A stretch of 64,000 bases of DNA from Dermacentor variabilis (Eukaryota; Arthropoda; Arachnida; Ixodida; Ixodidae): positions 883,001-947,000 of the forward strand of contig NC_134571.1 of assembly GCF_050947875.1 (NCBI RefSeq), written 5' to 3'. The position numbers and the translations under genes are program-made. Below, one piece after another: positions 1 to 10,763 of this stretch. A model generated the notes under the pieces. That model did not search any database. It was not told the origin of the DNA and saw only the letters and a list, made by a program, of their open reading frames with translations. Positions within the stretch are counted from its first letter, which is position 1; every line of letters starts with the position of its first letter.

Positions 1-1039
1 CGGAGTCCCAGCAACCAGAAGTGGACAGTGTTCAGAAAAGCATGTTGGTGGTGACGTATGTCATGTGACATTTGGAGGAGCACTCGGCGACAAGGAGACC
101 AAGCGATGAATGAAGCGTAGCAAAGGAAAGAGCAAAACGAGCAAAGGCTGCGTTTCGATCATCAAGCGCTTGTAACTCCACTATTATGGCCCCATTTCGA
201 AAAATTCTTGCAGTTATGTGTTCATTGCAGCTACGTGTTCATCACAGACTCATGTACAACTGTCACACACCACAAATAAACTTCAACATTTGGGTTGTTT
301 AGGGGCTCTTAAAAGACAGCAATTTCAAATTGAAATTTTTGATTAACGCGTGCTCTGAAAGCTAAATCGTATTGTGTGTATAACCACACTGACCGCTCAG
401 CTCTATGTTACATAATAAGCTAAGAATAGTTTGATGACCACGCGTGACCCCCTTTACACTCCTGCTTATAATTAAACATTTTCAATTATGTTGCACATTT
501 GTTAAACACTTAGGTGTCTTATAATGGTGTGAAGAAAGAAAAGAAAGGGAACTGAGGTGTCCAATTTTTGTTAGTTACAACCATGTGAAGCGCAGATAAT
601 GAAGCCAAAGAAAGCATAGAGGAAATTATGTGTAGTTATTAAAATGTAGAAATGATAAGCTAATAGTAAATGAAAGCGGATAAAAAAACAACTTTACTCC
701 TCTATGCATGCCTTGGAGGTACCACACAACATGTGCATAAGCTCCTATGTACAGATACACAATTTCAAATGACTTTGGGTGACTCCATAGAAATGGCAGC
801 ACCTCTTAGAACCAGTGGTGTTGAATGCATGTGAAATATCAAACATAATGTTGGCGTTGTACATGTACAGCAAAACCCATCGAAGGGGTAAATATCTCTC
901 TAAACGGCAGTTTTAAGAGGCATACTGCACTGAAACTGAAACTTACACAGTCTCTTAAAGTGACGTGCTCTTTGGACCTGAGCTACATAGTTAGAAGAAC
1001 TGCTCCACCAAACTTCCTTTTTTCGTTATTGTTTTTCCA
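1..1039. other. Intronic sequence, nothing recognised
   Basis: This AT-rich stretch lies beyond the last host exon seen here, so it is probably intronic. I see no long reading frame, RNA gene or repeat copy shared with the rest of the window. Confidence 0.5.
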
Positions 1040-1242
1040 ATTCTGTAGTTTTACGTGTCAAAACCACAATTTATTATGAGGCATGCTGTGGGGAGACACT
1101 CCGGATAAATAATGACCACCTGAGGTTCTTTAGCATGCACCTAATGCACAATACATGAGCACTTTTCCATTTTACCCCCCATCAAAACGCGGCTGCCACA
1201 ACCGGGATTCAATCCCACACCCTCGGTCTTAGTAGCATAATC
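1040..1242 (-). repeat. tRNA-derived SINE (tick Ruka-like)
   Basis: On the minus strand a tRNA-like head with a B-box (GGGATTGAATCCC) is followed by a body that includes a GGTGCATGCTAAAGAACC-like stretch. It ends in a TGTGGTTTTGACACGTAAAAC block. The same body recurs at 28905-30372 (split), 47770-48010 and 50950-51185, which makes this a dispersed family. It resembles the tRNA-headed SINE described from ixodid ticks; that name rests on memory of the consensus. The head end is cut by the LTR that begins at 1243. Confidence 0.8.
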
Positions 1243-1400
1243 CGTGGGGCAGCGTGACTCTCACGCGTCCCCTGATATGTTGTTTTCCCGCAAAGCCCCT
1301 CTCTCCTGTAATCCGGCTTCGCTGCGTGGCCTGGTGCCCGCGACAGTCGATGTGGTTGAAGCACATTGCAAGATGGCGAGAGTGTGGCTCTGCTAAACGC
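1243..1400 (+). mobile_element. 5' part of an LTR, split by a LINE
   Basis: This is the first 158 bp of an LTR family present six times in the window. It starts GTGGGGCAGCGTGACTCTC, with the usual initial T changed. It runs to the GGCTCTGCTAA block and then stops. The rest of the same LTR resumes at 6340, after a LINE of about 4.9 kb. It would be the 5' LTR of the element whose 3' LTR starts at 8259. Confidence 0.8.
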
Positions 1401-1838
1401 TGGTCGGCTGGCCACACAGCTGGTCAGTTGCAGTTGGCAGTTATGCGGTGGAGACACTTGTTTCGATGCTCTTCGGATTACGCGTGGTGACCGGGACCGG
1501 ACAGATGGATGACTGCGAGAGCGCCGTGACTACGACAAATAGATGAGTTATTTCCTTTATTATGTTGAGAATTTAGATTTAGGCTAGTTTTTAGATATAG
1601 GCTAGTCAAGTGAAGTGCTCTCGAAAGAGCAGGTCAGTGACCTAATGGTCGGGTCTTTTCCGGCCGGCAGCTATAGATTTGCAGGGCTCATTTGTGAGTT
1701 AACTAATTTAGACAGGTAGTTATTATTTCTTTTCTAGGTGATCGGTTTTTTGTGGTAGGCAGAATTTTACTTGAGCACGTGGTTGCACGTGGTTTTTTTT
1801 TCTAGCTTTTGTAGTAGCGATAATAGAGTGCTGCTAAG

Positions 1839-2279
1839 ATGGTCAAGCAACTGAAGGTTAAATGCAAGGAGTGTGAGGCGTCGGTGAATTGGAAGGAAAC
1901 ACGGTTCGAAACTACAGAGGAGGCCGAAGGCACGAATTTTATGTGCAAATGCTGCGTATTAAGTGCACGCTTGGACAGGGCTGACAAAGCAAACACCAGC
2001 CTAGCGTTACGTATGCATGCTCTAGAAAAAGAGCTACAGGTAGAGAGGGCAGAGAAGCGCAAACTTCAAGCGCAGCTTAGTGAATTGTTGGACCAAAAAA
2101 TGGCTGACGGCGCCATGCGAAGTCACACTGGCAGACTTTCCAGCGCCAGCCACGTGGATGGGGCCTGCACAGGCATGGACAGCGATAGGAAAGATGGTCA
2201 GGCAGGTTCAGACACGAATAGCTATGCACACGTGGCAACTAGGAAGTCAGGAGGCGATGGAGAGGAGGGAACAAGCTAA
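1839..2279 (+). CDS. LINE ORF1-like protein, N-terminal part
   Basis: This frame encodes 146 residues. Residues about 8-42 hold paired cysteines (CKEC and CKCC), which look like a small zinc-binding unit. Residues about 43-88 form a charged heptad-rich stretch, probably a coiled coil. Such an arrangement is typical of LINE ORF1 proteins, which bind element RNA and multimerise. The ATG follows a T-rich leader. The frame ends before the SGNH-like segment, which continues in other frames, so ORF1 is broken. Confidence 0.6.
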   Translation: MVKQLKVKCKECEASVNWKETRFETTEEAEGTNFMCKCCVLSARLDRADKANTSLALRMHALEKELQVERAEKRKLQAQLSELLDQKMADGAMRSHTGRLSSASHVDGACTGMDSDRKDGQAGSDTNSYAHVATRKSGGDGEEGTS

Positions 2280-2339
2280 CCCCAAGGAATGAGGTCACAG
2301 TCAATGATAAGAGGCAGCATAATCTGGAAGTTAGGAGGG

Positions 2340-2852
2340 AGGAAGGGAATACCCTAGTGCTTATCGGTGGCGACTCAAATATGGATAGGTGCAGAAGAAC
2401 TATAATGGAGCGTGTAAAGGATGATAAGCGGGTAGCAGTCGGGGCGTTCCCAGACAGGACAATGGACGCTGTACTGAGAGACAAAAAGCGAACTTCCTAA
2501 GAATGTTGCAGAACGCAATTTGGTAGTGGTAGCGGTGGGGATAAATGATGTCCTGAATGGCGAAGCCGCCAAAGTAGTGGAAAGATTAGTGGAGGAAGTT
2601 GACAATTTAAAGGCGATAGCACAGCAAGTCCAGATCGTGGTATGCACAGTGCCGGAGGTGCAAGGATGGAACGGAGAAATTACCAAGGACGTTGTGGCTG
2701 TTAAACGGGAGATAAGAAAGATAAGCCAGGAGAAAGGCTTCGAAGTGGCAGACATTAACAGAGAAGTGCATAGAGCAGGCTTTGGCGGAGGCTTTACACA
2801 AGATGGCATCCACTCCAATGGAAGACTAGGAGCCGAGATCGGCTGGCAGTAG
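2340..2852 (+). pseudogene. SGNH/GDSL-hydrolase-like domain of LINE ORF1
   Basis: Near 2357-2390 a frame reads LIGGDSNMDR, resembling the block I (GDS) motif of SGNH hydrolases. A second frame starting at 2520 contains VGINDVL (a block III-like G-x-N-D) and ends with DGIHSNGRLG (the block V D-x-x-H). These three blocks in order are the hallmark of the esterase-like domain of some CR1/L2-type ORF1 proteins. At least one frameshift near 2500 separates the first block from the rest. The domain is unlikely to be expressed intact. Confidence 0.7.
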
Positions 2853-3139
2853 CTTTTAGGGGGTCCACTGCAGCTCAGGGCGTAGGGGTAGGTACAAACA
2901 ATGTAGAAAGTGCAACAATAGAGGCTGGCGCCAATAAAATGGCCACTAGGAGGTCCAGGAAGAAAACTACAAAAAGGAAATTTAACATCAGGATGAGGTA
3001 CAAGGTGGTAGAAATGCAAGGCGGTAGAAAGAGAGCAAAGTGCTTAGAAATAGAACAGCAGTTAAAGGACAAAGAAGTAGGTATACGCATACGCACTATG
3101 CGAAGCAAATCTCAGGGATCTAGAAGACCCACCGTTTAT

Positions 3140-3680
3140 TCAGGGCTACATCTGGGAAGGGAGCAAATGAACAACAACGGAGAGGAAGGGAGGAGTAGTA
3201 GGTATGCTGGTACATCAACGAACAAATTGGCAAAGAATAAAGTCCACTTGCAAAGAACATGTCTGGGTATCAGGTACAATTGCCAGTAAAAAGACATGGC
3301 TAGGAGTAGTTTATTTAGGGACAGGGGGCAAATGCAGGCAAGAAAACAAGGATCTTGTGAAGTGTCTCAATGACGATATAAAGCAGTTTGGAGAAGGTCC
3401 CGATATTATTCTGCTGGGTGACATGAATGGCCATATTGAGGATCTGGATGGATACACAGATTGTAACGGGAAGTTGATGCCAGACTTCTGTGAGCAACAC
3501 AACCTAGTTATGGTAAATAGAGAAACTAAGTGTGAGGGACAAATCACGTGGGAATCCCGTAACAGGAAACGACCATTGACTACTGCTTGATGTCGCAGGG
3601 GATGGATAGCAAGCTCGCAATAATGGAAATAGACGAAGAGGGGAAGTACAGCCTCGGAAGTGATCATAAGCGTATTAGTC
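3140..3680 (+). pseudogene. LINE endonuclease domain (EEP type)
   Basis: The clearest part is a frame at 3204-3590 with IILLGDMNGHI, matching the GDxN motif of apurinic-type (exonuclease/endonuclease/phosphatase) LINE nucleases. A shifted frame just after it reads TIDYCLMS and then SDHKRI, the SDH catalytic motif, near 3650-3672. This domain nicks target DNA during target-primed reverse transcription. At least one frameshift near 3570 separates the motifs, so the copy is dead. Confidence 0.75.
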
Positions 3681-3899
3681 TACAACTGGGAGCCCTGCTC
3701 AAAAGAGAAATGCAGGGAAGTCAAAAAGAGTATGCAAAATTAAATGACGAATAAATAGCACAAATAGCGGCCGGCATAGAGGAAGCAATAGAGAAACATC
3801 CTATGGAAAAGTGGGATTATAATCAGTTAGAACTACTCATTAGTACAAAAATAAAAGAAGTAAAAGGAGTAAACCAGTGGAGTTGAAAGAGGAAGCCAC

Positions 3900-5824
3900 G
3901 AAGTTGGTTGAATAAGGAAATTATGGAGGCCATCGAACAACGACGGTTGGCATCACGGGAACACAGAGAAGCAAAGAGGGCGCAGTTATCTGAAGAGGAA
4001 ATAGGCCAAAAATGGGAATATTATCAACAAAAGAAACAACAAGTGCAGGTCCTCGTCCAGGCTAAAATAAAGCAGTCCTCTGATCGCTGGCTGGCTGAAG
4101 TTCGCAATGCAACTAAACGGGGGTTAAGAAAATTCTGGAACCATATAAGCTGGCTGGGTAAAGCAAATCACAGAAAGCAGGAACAGATACACAATGCCGA
4201 AGGAAAATGTTTAGAGGGAAATGACGCTGTGAACTACATTGGTTCAGTTATAGCTGAGTCATTTAGAAAAGACGATAGGGTAATTGCCCCAAATGAGGGA
4301 GCAACACAGGATAGCACAATAGAAAACTGCTTAGAACTGACCAATCTTAACTGGAAAAAGGTGGAAGCAAATGTTCCAAAAGGCATGTCCACAGGGATAG
4401 ACGAAATTCCAATCAAGTTAATTATTGAACTTGGCCCAAGAAGCAAGGAAACGCTGATAAAAGCATTGGAGGCAGTCATAACAAATAAGCAAATTCCGCA
4501 CAGCTGGAAACAAAGTAAAATTAATTTGATTTATAAAGGGAAAGGTGATAAGACAAACATAGAATCCTTTCGACCAATTATGATAACATCAGTTATATAT
4601 AGGCTGGCAATGCAGGTGGTAAAATTAAAAATGTAGTCATGTGTAGAAAGTAATAGAATACTCGGAGAACTTCAGAACGGGTTCAGAAGTGGTAGGCGCT
4701 TAGATGATAGCCTGTTCGTGCTTACCCAGTGCATAGAAATAGCTAAGGCAGAAAATAGACCTCTGTATTTAGCCTTCCTGGACATAAGCGGTGCATACGA
4801 CAACGTGAACAGGGAACTCCTGTGGAACATATTAAAAGATGAAGCTATCAGTCATGAGGTAATTGATTTCCTACAGGAAATATATCGAGAAAATACTGTT
4901 GAAATAACATGGGAAGGAATTAAGGGTATGACAACTGTCGAGGTACACAAAGGATTAAGGCAAGGTTGTCCTCTATCACCGCTGCTTTTCATGCTTTATA
5001 TGATAAGTATGGAAAGAAAGCTACAAGCAAGCAATCTAGGGTATAATCTGTCATACAGATTAGGTGGAAAGGTTGTAAAGCAACGACTACCGGATTTAAT
5101 GTATGCAGGCAATATTGTACTGTTAGCAGATAGCCAGGAAGATTTGCAAACTCTAGTTGATTATTGTGGAGACGAAGGAGACAGTCTAGGTTTTAGTTAT
5201 AGTGCAGCTAAGTCCATTGGGATGTTTTTCAATGATACAACTGATCAGGAGCTTACAATACAAGGTCATGAAATACCCAGAGTGGCCGAATACAAATACC
5301 TTAGGGTATGGATAAACAAAGGGCAGATGTACATGGAAAAGCACGAACAGTCTCTCATAGCAAAAGAGTGAAGAGATGCCGGGATAATGAAACATAGGGC
5401 ATTGTGGGCGTACAACAGGTATGAAGTGCTGAGAGGTATTTGGAAAGGAATAATGGTGCCGGGGCTTACTTTTGGGAATGCGGTCCTGTGCTTAAGGGCA
5501 GAAGTTCAGTCGAGACTAGAAGTAAATCAGAGAGCTGTTGGAAGGTTAGCACTAGGTCCCCAGGGCGAAACCACAAACGAGGCAGTATAGGGGGATATGG
5601 GCTGGGCATCGTTCGAAGCACAGGAAGCTCAGAGTAAAATTCTATATGAAAAACGCCTCACGAAGTTGGACGATAACAGGTGCGCAGCTAAGGTATTTAA
5701 ATACCTATACAGAAAGAGCATTGACTCACAATGGCGGAAAATAACTAGGAAGCTAACCAGTAAGTATGCCAGGCAAAAAACGCAGAAGGTAAAAATGGAT
5801 AAATTAAATGGAAAAGAAGCATAG
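3900..5824 (+). pseudogene. LINE reverse transcriptase, catalytic motif damaged
   Basis: Frames 3908-4636 and 4718-5371 cover most of the reverse transcriptase. Visible are GMSTGIDEIP with SWKQSKINLIYKGKG, then FLDISGAYDNVN and GLRQGCPLSPLLF. The catalytic box, normally (Y/F)ADD, reads LMYAGNIVLL here: the aspartate pair has become Gly-Asn, so polymerase activity would be lost. The C-terminal region continues in frames to 5824 (AYNRYEVLRGIWKGI and similar). Stops near 4636, 5371 and 5590 break the gene further. Confidence 0.8.
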
Positions 5825-6339
5825 TTTTGAACTATATTGATACTGGAAACAGCAGATCAGGAATGAAGCGTCTTATGATAACTCAAGAGGCAGTGCCCTA
5901 CTCTTTGAAGATAGGTCAGGATGTCTTAGAATGCACAGCTATAAAAGGAAATTTAACGAAGAAGAAGACACATCTACTGTGTGTGGTAAATCTGTAGAAA
6001 CAAAAGAACACCTCATACTAAAATGTGATGGTATCCATCCCGATGTCAATGCGGACACAGTCACACTTCCTGAGGCCCAGGTTTAGAGATAACAATAGTC
6101 ATGTAAATAAATATGCGGCGGAAATTAGCAAAAAACAATTGGAAGATTGGTGGCTCAAAAGCAGAGAGCTGACATAAGGTTAAAAGTGTAGGAAGAAGTA
6201 TTTAAAGAAAATGGCGAATTTTTAATAACTTCCAACACAGTTAAACAAAAATAAAAAGTTGAGCATGGTGGCAAATGCCATCACCCCGTTTCAAAGGGGA
6301 CGCTCCTACCTTCCATCAATCTATCCATCCATAACTTAT

Positions 6340-6757
6340 CCCCCCTAGCAGTGGGGTTACTTGGGCACGGAAAGGAAATGGCTCTTCCTCTTTGGCTTGG
6401 GATCAGCAAGCAGCGCGGACATTCCGCGCGTGCGCCGATCCATGCTCCTGCAAGACTGTCTCACGAGGCCAACCCCAGAATGGACGAACATGATCGTTCA
6501 AACGCTCTACCGTTCGCGTGACCGTACGCACAAACGATCAGCCATTGGTGTCCAGCATTCAGTGACCATATTCACACGTCATCCAGTCGCGGTGAGTCGA
6601 ACTTCCGTGATTTGTCGCACGCCCATCGGCATATTTTGTGGATAGCAACTCGGCTAGCAGGCATTGGTCTATTAAAGGTGCAATAAATGCCCTTGTGATT
6701 GTTTGCACAACTGTGTGGTCTTTCCTTTGTCCCTAGAGCACAGGTGAGAACCCCACA
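6340..6757 (+). mobile_element. 3' part of the split 5' LTR
   Basis: The sequence picks up the LTR exactly where 1243-1400 leaves off, from the CCxCCTAxCAG block through GGTTACTTGGG. It runs to a polyadenylation signal AATAAA (6682-6687) and the terminal CCCCACA. Joining the two parts gives an LTR of about 575 bp, the same size as the copies at 31131 and 46335. Confidence 0.8.
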
Positions 6758-6926
6758 AGATGTTCCAACGTTGTTGCAGTTAACGCCACTGGTTGCTTTC
6801 TTCGTTCGAAGCCGACGTAGCTGCAATTCCCGTGCTACGGGTTAAGGAGTACAACGGAATGACTGTGTAGGGCTAGATCCGGAGCTCGCCTTCAGCCCTA
6901 GCCACATGTAGAGTGGAACCCCCACA

Positions 6927-6947
6927 TTTGGCTGCCCAACGTGGACC
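6927..6947 (+). promoter_or_regulatory. Candidate primer-binding site
   Basis: A CCCCCACA end is followed after two bases by TGGCTGCCCAACGTGGACC. Starting with TGG just after a CA terminus is the usual layout for a tRNA primer-binding site. It lies 170 bp beyond the LTR end I placed at 6757, so the LTR border here may be composite. Confidence 0.4.
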
Positions 6948-8246
6948 TCTTGGGGCATCGGGACAATAGCTTTAACAGTTTTGCTTTGTTCAAGACCTTT
7001 GTTTGAACCAAAGTGTAGGGCTGGTGTGGATTTTGATCACTAGCATGAGGGGCATGCTTTCTTGAGCAAGGCGACAGTTGCTGTAGTGTGTTTAAACTTT
7101 TGAACATGCTACGCTCTTTCAAAAGTGTTTTTTTTTTTTAATGACATTTGTCGGTACGATAGCCATGTGGTCTGCATCCTGGGAGAGCGAGGCTTAGCGC
7201 CCCGGAGCATTGGCAAGTCTGAAGCAAGTGAGTACGGAAGCCTCATTGGTGGTCCGAATTTCTTATGTAAATAGCTTCTTCTAGCTCTTTGACTCTGATG
7301 AAGTCGTGGCTCTGGAAGCCAGGTGATCGCGGGCCACAGGTGCCACTACGGGCTGATTGGTATTGCGGCCTGGCACTGGGCACTCTGACACCATCAACTC
7401 GGATACTGTGTGCACCGAGCGAGGTAGGACCACCGCACAGAGTTGACATCTCCTCACGGCTGCCCGTGTTGTGCTCATTTTGGTGTTCTTTTCTGGATGC
7501 CAGTTGTCAGGGTAGCAACGCCTTAGGCCTAACGCTTTATGAAGCTCCCCGTCGCACGTGGAGGGACACAACCTGGTGGACCGTGGCCTTGTGGTGTTGC
7601 ACTTTGCTTCCCTCATTCTATTTAGCTTCACACGAATTGAAATTACTTGTTTGACTCAGGAAAGTGAGCTTTGTTCACGTGGACTTAGCATCTGAGTAGC
7701 TGCCCGATCTTTTGCTAGCCGAATTGAACATTGTATCACAGGGGCGATGTGCATGCAGAATTCCTCTCCCTTGCACTACTTTAGTGATTGTCGAGCGCGT
7801 TGAGTGTACGCAGCATGAGCGGAGTCACCCTGCTGTCACCTGGATATCATCTACGCTGCTGCCCCAGAGTACGATCGAGCCATCCCGGGCAATGGAGATG
7901 CTGTGGCCAGTTTGCCGCAGCGGCTGGGAAAAGAGCCAGCAGTCACCAACGAATTCTGCAGCTCTAGCCAGCAGGGCCCCTCGCGCAAGTGACGCTTGCT
8001 GTTGCTGACTACTGCGTCGCCGTTTCCGAAGTCTGGCCTGGAGTTGTGCTGTCGAGTCTGCAGAGCTGCTGCTGTGATCAGCGGGCACCAGCGGTGTACC
8101 CCAAGGACAATGTTGGCTCGCACGTTATGGAAAGTACGTGGACATCTCCTCGGCCCGGCCACTGCTGCATGTACTACGTCTTGTTCGCGAAGCATGCATT
8201 GATGTTAGACCATGCGACATGTTTCCTCAGAATATGTAATGATTGA

Positions 8247-8258
8247 AGGTTGGGGGGA
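8247..8258 (+). promoter_or_regulatory. Polypurine tract before the 3' LTR
   Basis: A purine-rich run around GGTTGGGGGGA directly precedes the TGTGGGG start of the LTR at 8259. The same run precedes the LTR at 46335. This is where plus-strand DNA synthesis would be primed. Confidence 0.7.
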
Positions 8259-8690
8259 TGTGGGGATGCACGACTCTCACGCGTGCCCTGATATGTTGTT
8301 TTCCCCCCATGTCTTGCGTCTCCTGTAATCCGGCTTCTTCACATAGCTTAGTGCCAGCAGCGGTCGGTCTGATTGTAGTGCATTACGAGAGATGGAACGA
8401 GTGTGGCGCTGCTAGCGCCACCTCGCTCCAAGCACACCGAGAGCTCCAAGTGAGGCGAAGCAAGGCACGGTTCTCGGAGTCTGCGCGCGGTCGACTGTAG
8501 TTGCCAGAGAGAGGACCAGATGGTGCGAGTGCGGCGGCGAGAGGGGAAGGAAGACACAGGTGGCACACAGTGTGTGTGGTGTGGTATAGGCGGATGGACA
8601 GCATGTGGACAGCGTATGGTAAGAGTTGCGGAGTGGAGTAATAAAGTTTGCAAGGTGCGTGTCGGCCTGTCGTCGTTCGTAACAAGCTAA
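8259..8690 (+). mobile_element. 3' LTR with a divergent downstream half
   Basis: The first 165 bp (8259-8423) match the family's U3 start, from TGTGGGGATGCACGACTCTC to GCTAGCGCCACCT. From 8424 the sequence leaves the family consensus. It has its own AATAAA (near 8640) and may end near GTTCGTAACA. The divergent half makes the end uncertain; it could be a chimeric LTR or a later replacement. Confidence 0.55.
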
Positions 8691-9249
8691 TATAGACTAT
8701 CATGCGGATACGGAGGGTTTGCTCAAGAAATTTAAATACATGCCTATCCTCCACCTTTATGACTATTACTTAGCCTTCCAGGTATAAAAAATTACTTAAT
8801 TATTCTGAGACTGTCTTTCTTGACATGTCATCTCCTAAACAGTCTCAATGTACTGTTTCAGAATTCTGGCATATTTAATATTGCTGCACTCAATCTGCAT
8901 TGGTGCAAAGTGTTACACTACAGTGTCCCATATTTATTAAATAAATAAACTGATGTTGAAAAACATCTTCCTTGAAGAATGCCGCATGCATGGTGTTGGA
9001 GAGCATTTTCTGTACAAACCTTTCTTATGTACTGTGCTGAAGTGCTTAGTACTTGCCCTATTTCTTTGGTTGTATGTTGTATTATGTATTTACTGCGCAT
9101 TGTTTTAAAAATGAATGTATCTTGCACCAGTGGTAAGCCAAAAATCAGGGGATGCACGGGCACTTACAGGTGAAGCATGTTCACTTTTAACTTGTGCCTG
9201 CATGGATGGTTATGATCTAAATAAAATGCCCTAGAAGTTGAACTTGAAC
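8691..9249. other. Intronic sequence, nothing recognised
   Basis: AT-rich sequence with several AATAAA-like runs and no supported gene or repeat. Confidence 0.4.
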
Positions 9250-9990
9250 TGACTTCAGCAGAATCTCGTTAATTCGAAGTCGAAGGGGACTGGAAATTCA
9301 TTTAAATAAAACAAAGTTCTAACTTAAAAGAGCCCTTTTAAATATAGCGCCCGATCAATTGTGCGATACAGCATGCAAAAAAAAAAAAAAAAAACGCGAC
9401 TGGGCGTGCATTGAAAGAAGTCACGTTTCCTCCATCAGCACGTGATGGCACGTGCCCGAAGTAGTCTCGAGTTCCATATAAAGTCCAGGTGCAATAAGAT
9501 TGCGCCTCATACATCATTTGCTGTGGGTGAGAGAAAAAGCAATAGGCAATGGTGAGCCAAGAAGGATGGTGGCTTGATGCACACCATCCTCCTGAGTGCC
9601 CAGTTATGGAGACGACGTGATCTAGAGCGCTTTAGTATGGCGGGCGTAGATGAGCAAGTGTTGGGAGCTCGCTCTTGCTCCTTTTACATGCGCCACTCTG
9701 CTTGCTCTGGTTCGGTCTCAGCTCATCTTTCCGCATCATTTTCATGACACACAACATTACAGTAGCTAGCGATGCATCAAGCCTCCGCCACTGGCTCTAG
9801 TTTTTCTGAAAAGCGGTAGACGGGAACGAGAAATTTTGTTCTGAATAACCGTTGCATCATTTTTGGAGTTCAAATTTGTGGGAGTTTTTCTCTATACATA
9901 TCCAGAGGACTTTGCCAGGGCGAAACAGAGCAGTTGGAATTATCTGTGAATTCGAATGAAGAGAATTTGAATTGTCAGCATATCGCTGTA
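9250..9990. mobile_element. Possible Tigger-type MITE
   Basis: The left end has AATCTCGTTAATTCGAAG, and the right part has GAATTCGAATGAAGAGAATTTGAATT in loosely inverted form. TTAATTCGAAG-like ends also mark the Tigger transposon at 58829. The interior is non-coding with an A18 run near 9378. The ends are too decayed to set borders or a target duplication. Confidence 0.35.
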
Positions 9991-10090
9991 TTACCCTTGC
10001 TGCTTATGCGACATAGAAGACAAGCTGCACCCTATTACTGAATTCACACCCCAAGGGTGCTTCCTACTACACAAAAAATGAAGCCCTCAC

Positions 10091-10210
10091 CTGAGGAACA
10101 GTGAGCCGTCCAGTAATATCTCCTGCTTGAAGTTCCACCAGCCAGGCATACTCTAGAGTCTCACTGCCAAGGGGACGTTCTGCTCCCGAGAACAACGCTT
10201 GTGCACGTAC
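10091..10210 (-). CDS. BLTP1: BLTP1 (KIAA1109/Tweek) homolog, exon 5 of 5 seen
   Basis: This 120-nt minus-strand exon encodes 40 residues, including GSETLEYAWLVELQAG. It is bounded by a TTCCTTCCAG acceptor and a GTGAGG donor, phase 0 at both ends. It joins in frame to the exon at 18943-19128 (...ALSSFQ then VRAQALF...). The sequence resembles what I recall of the bridge-like lipid transfer protein BLTP1, a very large protein that forms a groove for bulk lipid movement at membrane contact sites. The short exon gives only moderate certainty on its own; the linked exons raise it. Confidence 0.75.
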
Positions 10211-10689
10211 CTGGAAGGAAAAATCTCTGAGATCAATTGAGTTGTGGGGCACTATTTCATGAATTGTAAGAATGCAGAACTCGCTTATCAAACACTGCGT
10301 GACCAAGTGCAACCGTCACAAGCATCACCTATTCTACAATACGCTGCATTCTATCCAGTACACTTCAGGTAGTGCGCAGTGCAGTTTCCAAGCTGGTGGG
10401 GCCCTTGTCACAAAAGGCAATTGTAGCCATATTCAGCAGTATGCTGGTGCCCTGTCATGGGATGCATCTTATTCCAAGTAATTATCACTGCGTGGAGCAT
10501 CAAGCAAATAAGCACAGCAACACTTTTTGCTTTGAGCAATGCTGTACACACAATGCTGTGCAACCAGAAGAGCCAGCGAATGCCGACGCAGCATAAACGA
10601 CAACAAACTGACAGCCAGAGTGCCACACCAAACCAGTACTTTCTATCAGCACAACGCAGTCAGTCAACCGACTTCCTCTTTAATGTGAT
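10211..10689. other. Intron, nothing recognised
   Basis: Sequence immediately upstream (in transcript sense) of exon 5. It holds the acceptor tract, then unremarkable AT-rich DNA. Confidence 0.4.
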
Positions 10690-10763
10690 AGGGTTAAGGG
10701 CATGTCCCATAAAATCTGATGTCGGCATCACGATGAGCAAAACGAGAAAGAGGTGAAAGCAGA

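Larger units (their letters stand above)
1401..6339 (+). mobile_element. Decayed non-LTR retrotransposon (LINE) inserted in an LTR
   Basis: Read left to right it has a 5' leader, a coiled-coil ORF1 (1839-2279), an SGNH-hydrolase-like segment (about 2340-2852), an endonuclease (about 3140-3680) and a reverse transcriptase with C-terminal region (3900-5824). A 3' region carries a cysteine/histidine-type motif (CGK...HLILKC, near 5980-6025) and a CTATCCATCCAT simple-repeat tail. It interrupts an LTR whose halves lie at 1243-1400 and 6340-6757. Many stops and frameshifts show it is old. The clade is not settled: the SGNH domain recalls CR1/L2-like ORF1 proteins. Confidence 0.85.
6758..8258 (+). 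mobile_element. Internal region of a non-autonomous LTR element
   Basis: This segment lies between the 5' LTR (ending 6757) and 3' LTR (starting 8259). From about 7016 to its end it matches 45253-46334, so it belongs to a repeated element. No gag, protease, reverse transcriptase or integrase motif was found in any frame. The longest frames (about 120 residues at 7289) are interrupted in the second copy. The length, about 1.5 kb, fits a short non-autonomous LTR retrotransposon (TRIM/LARD-like) or a heavily deleted relative of an autonomous element. Confidence 0.65.

Noticed and set aside
7289..7654. Protein of about 121 residues in the LTR element
   Set aside because: The same frame start appears at 45524 but shifts frame between the copies, so it is not under coding constraint.
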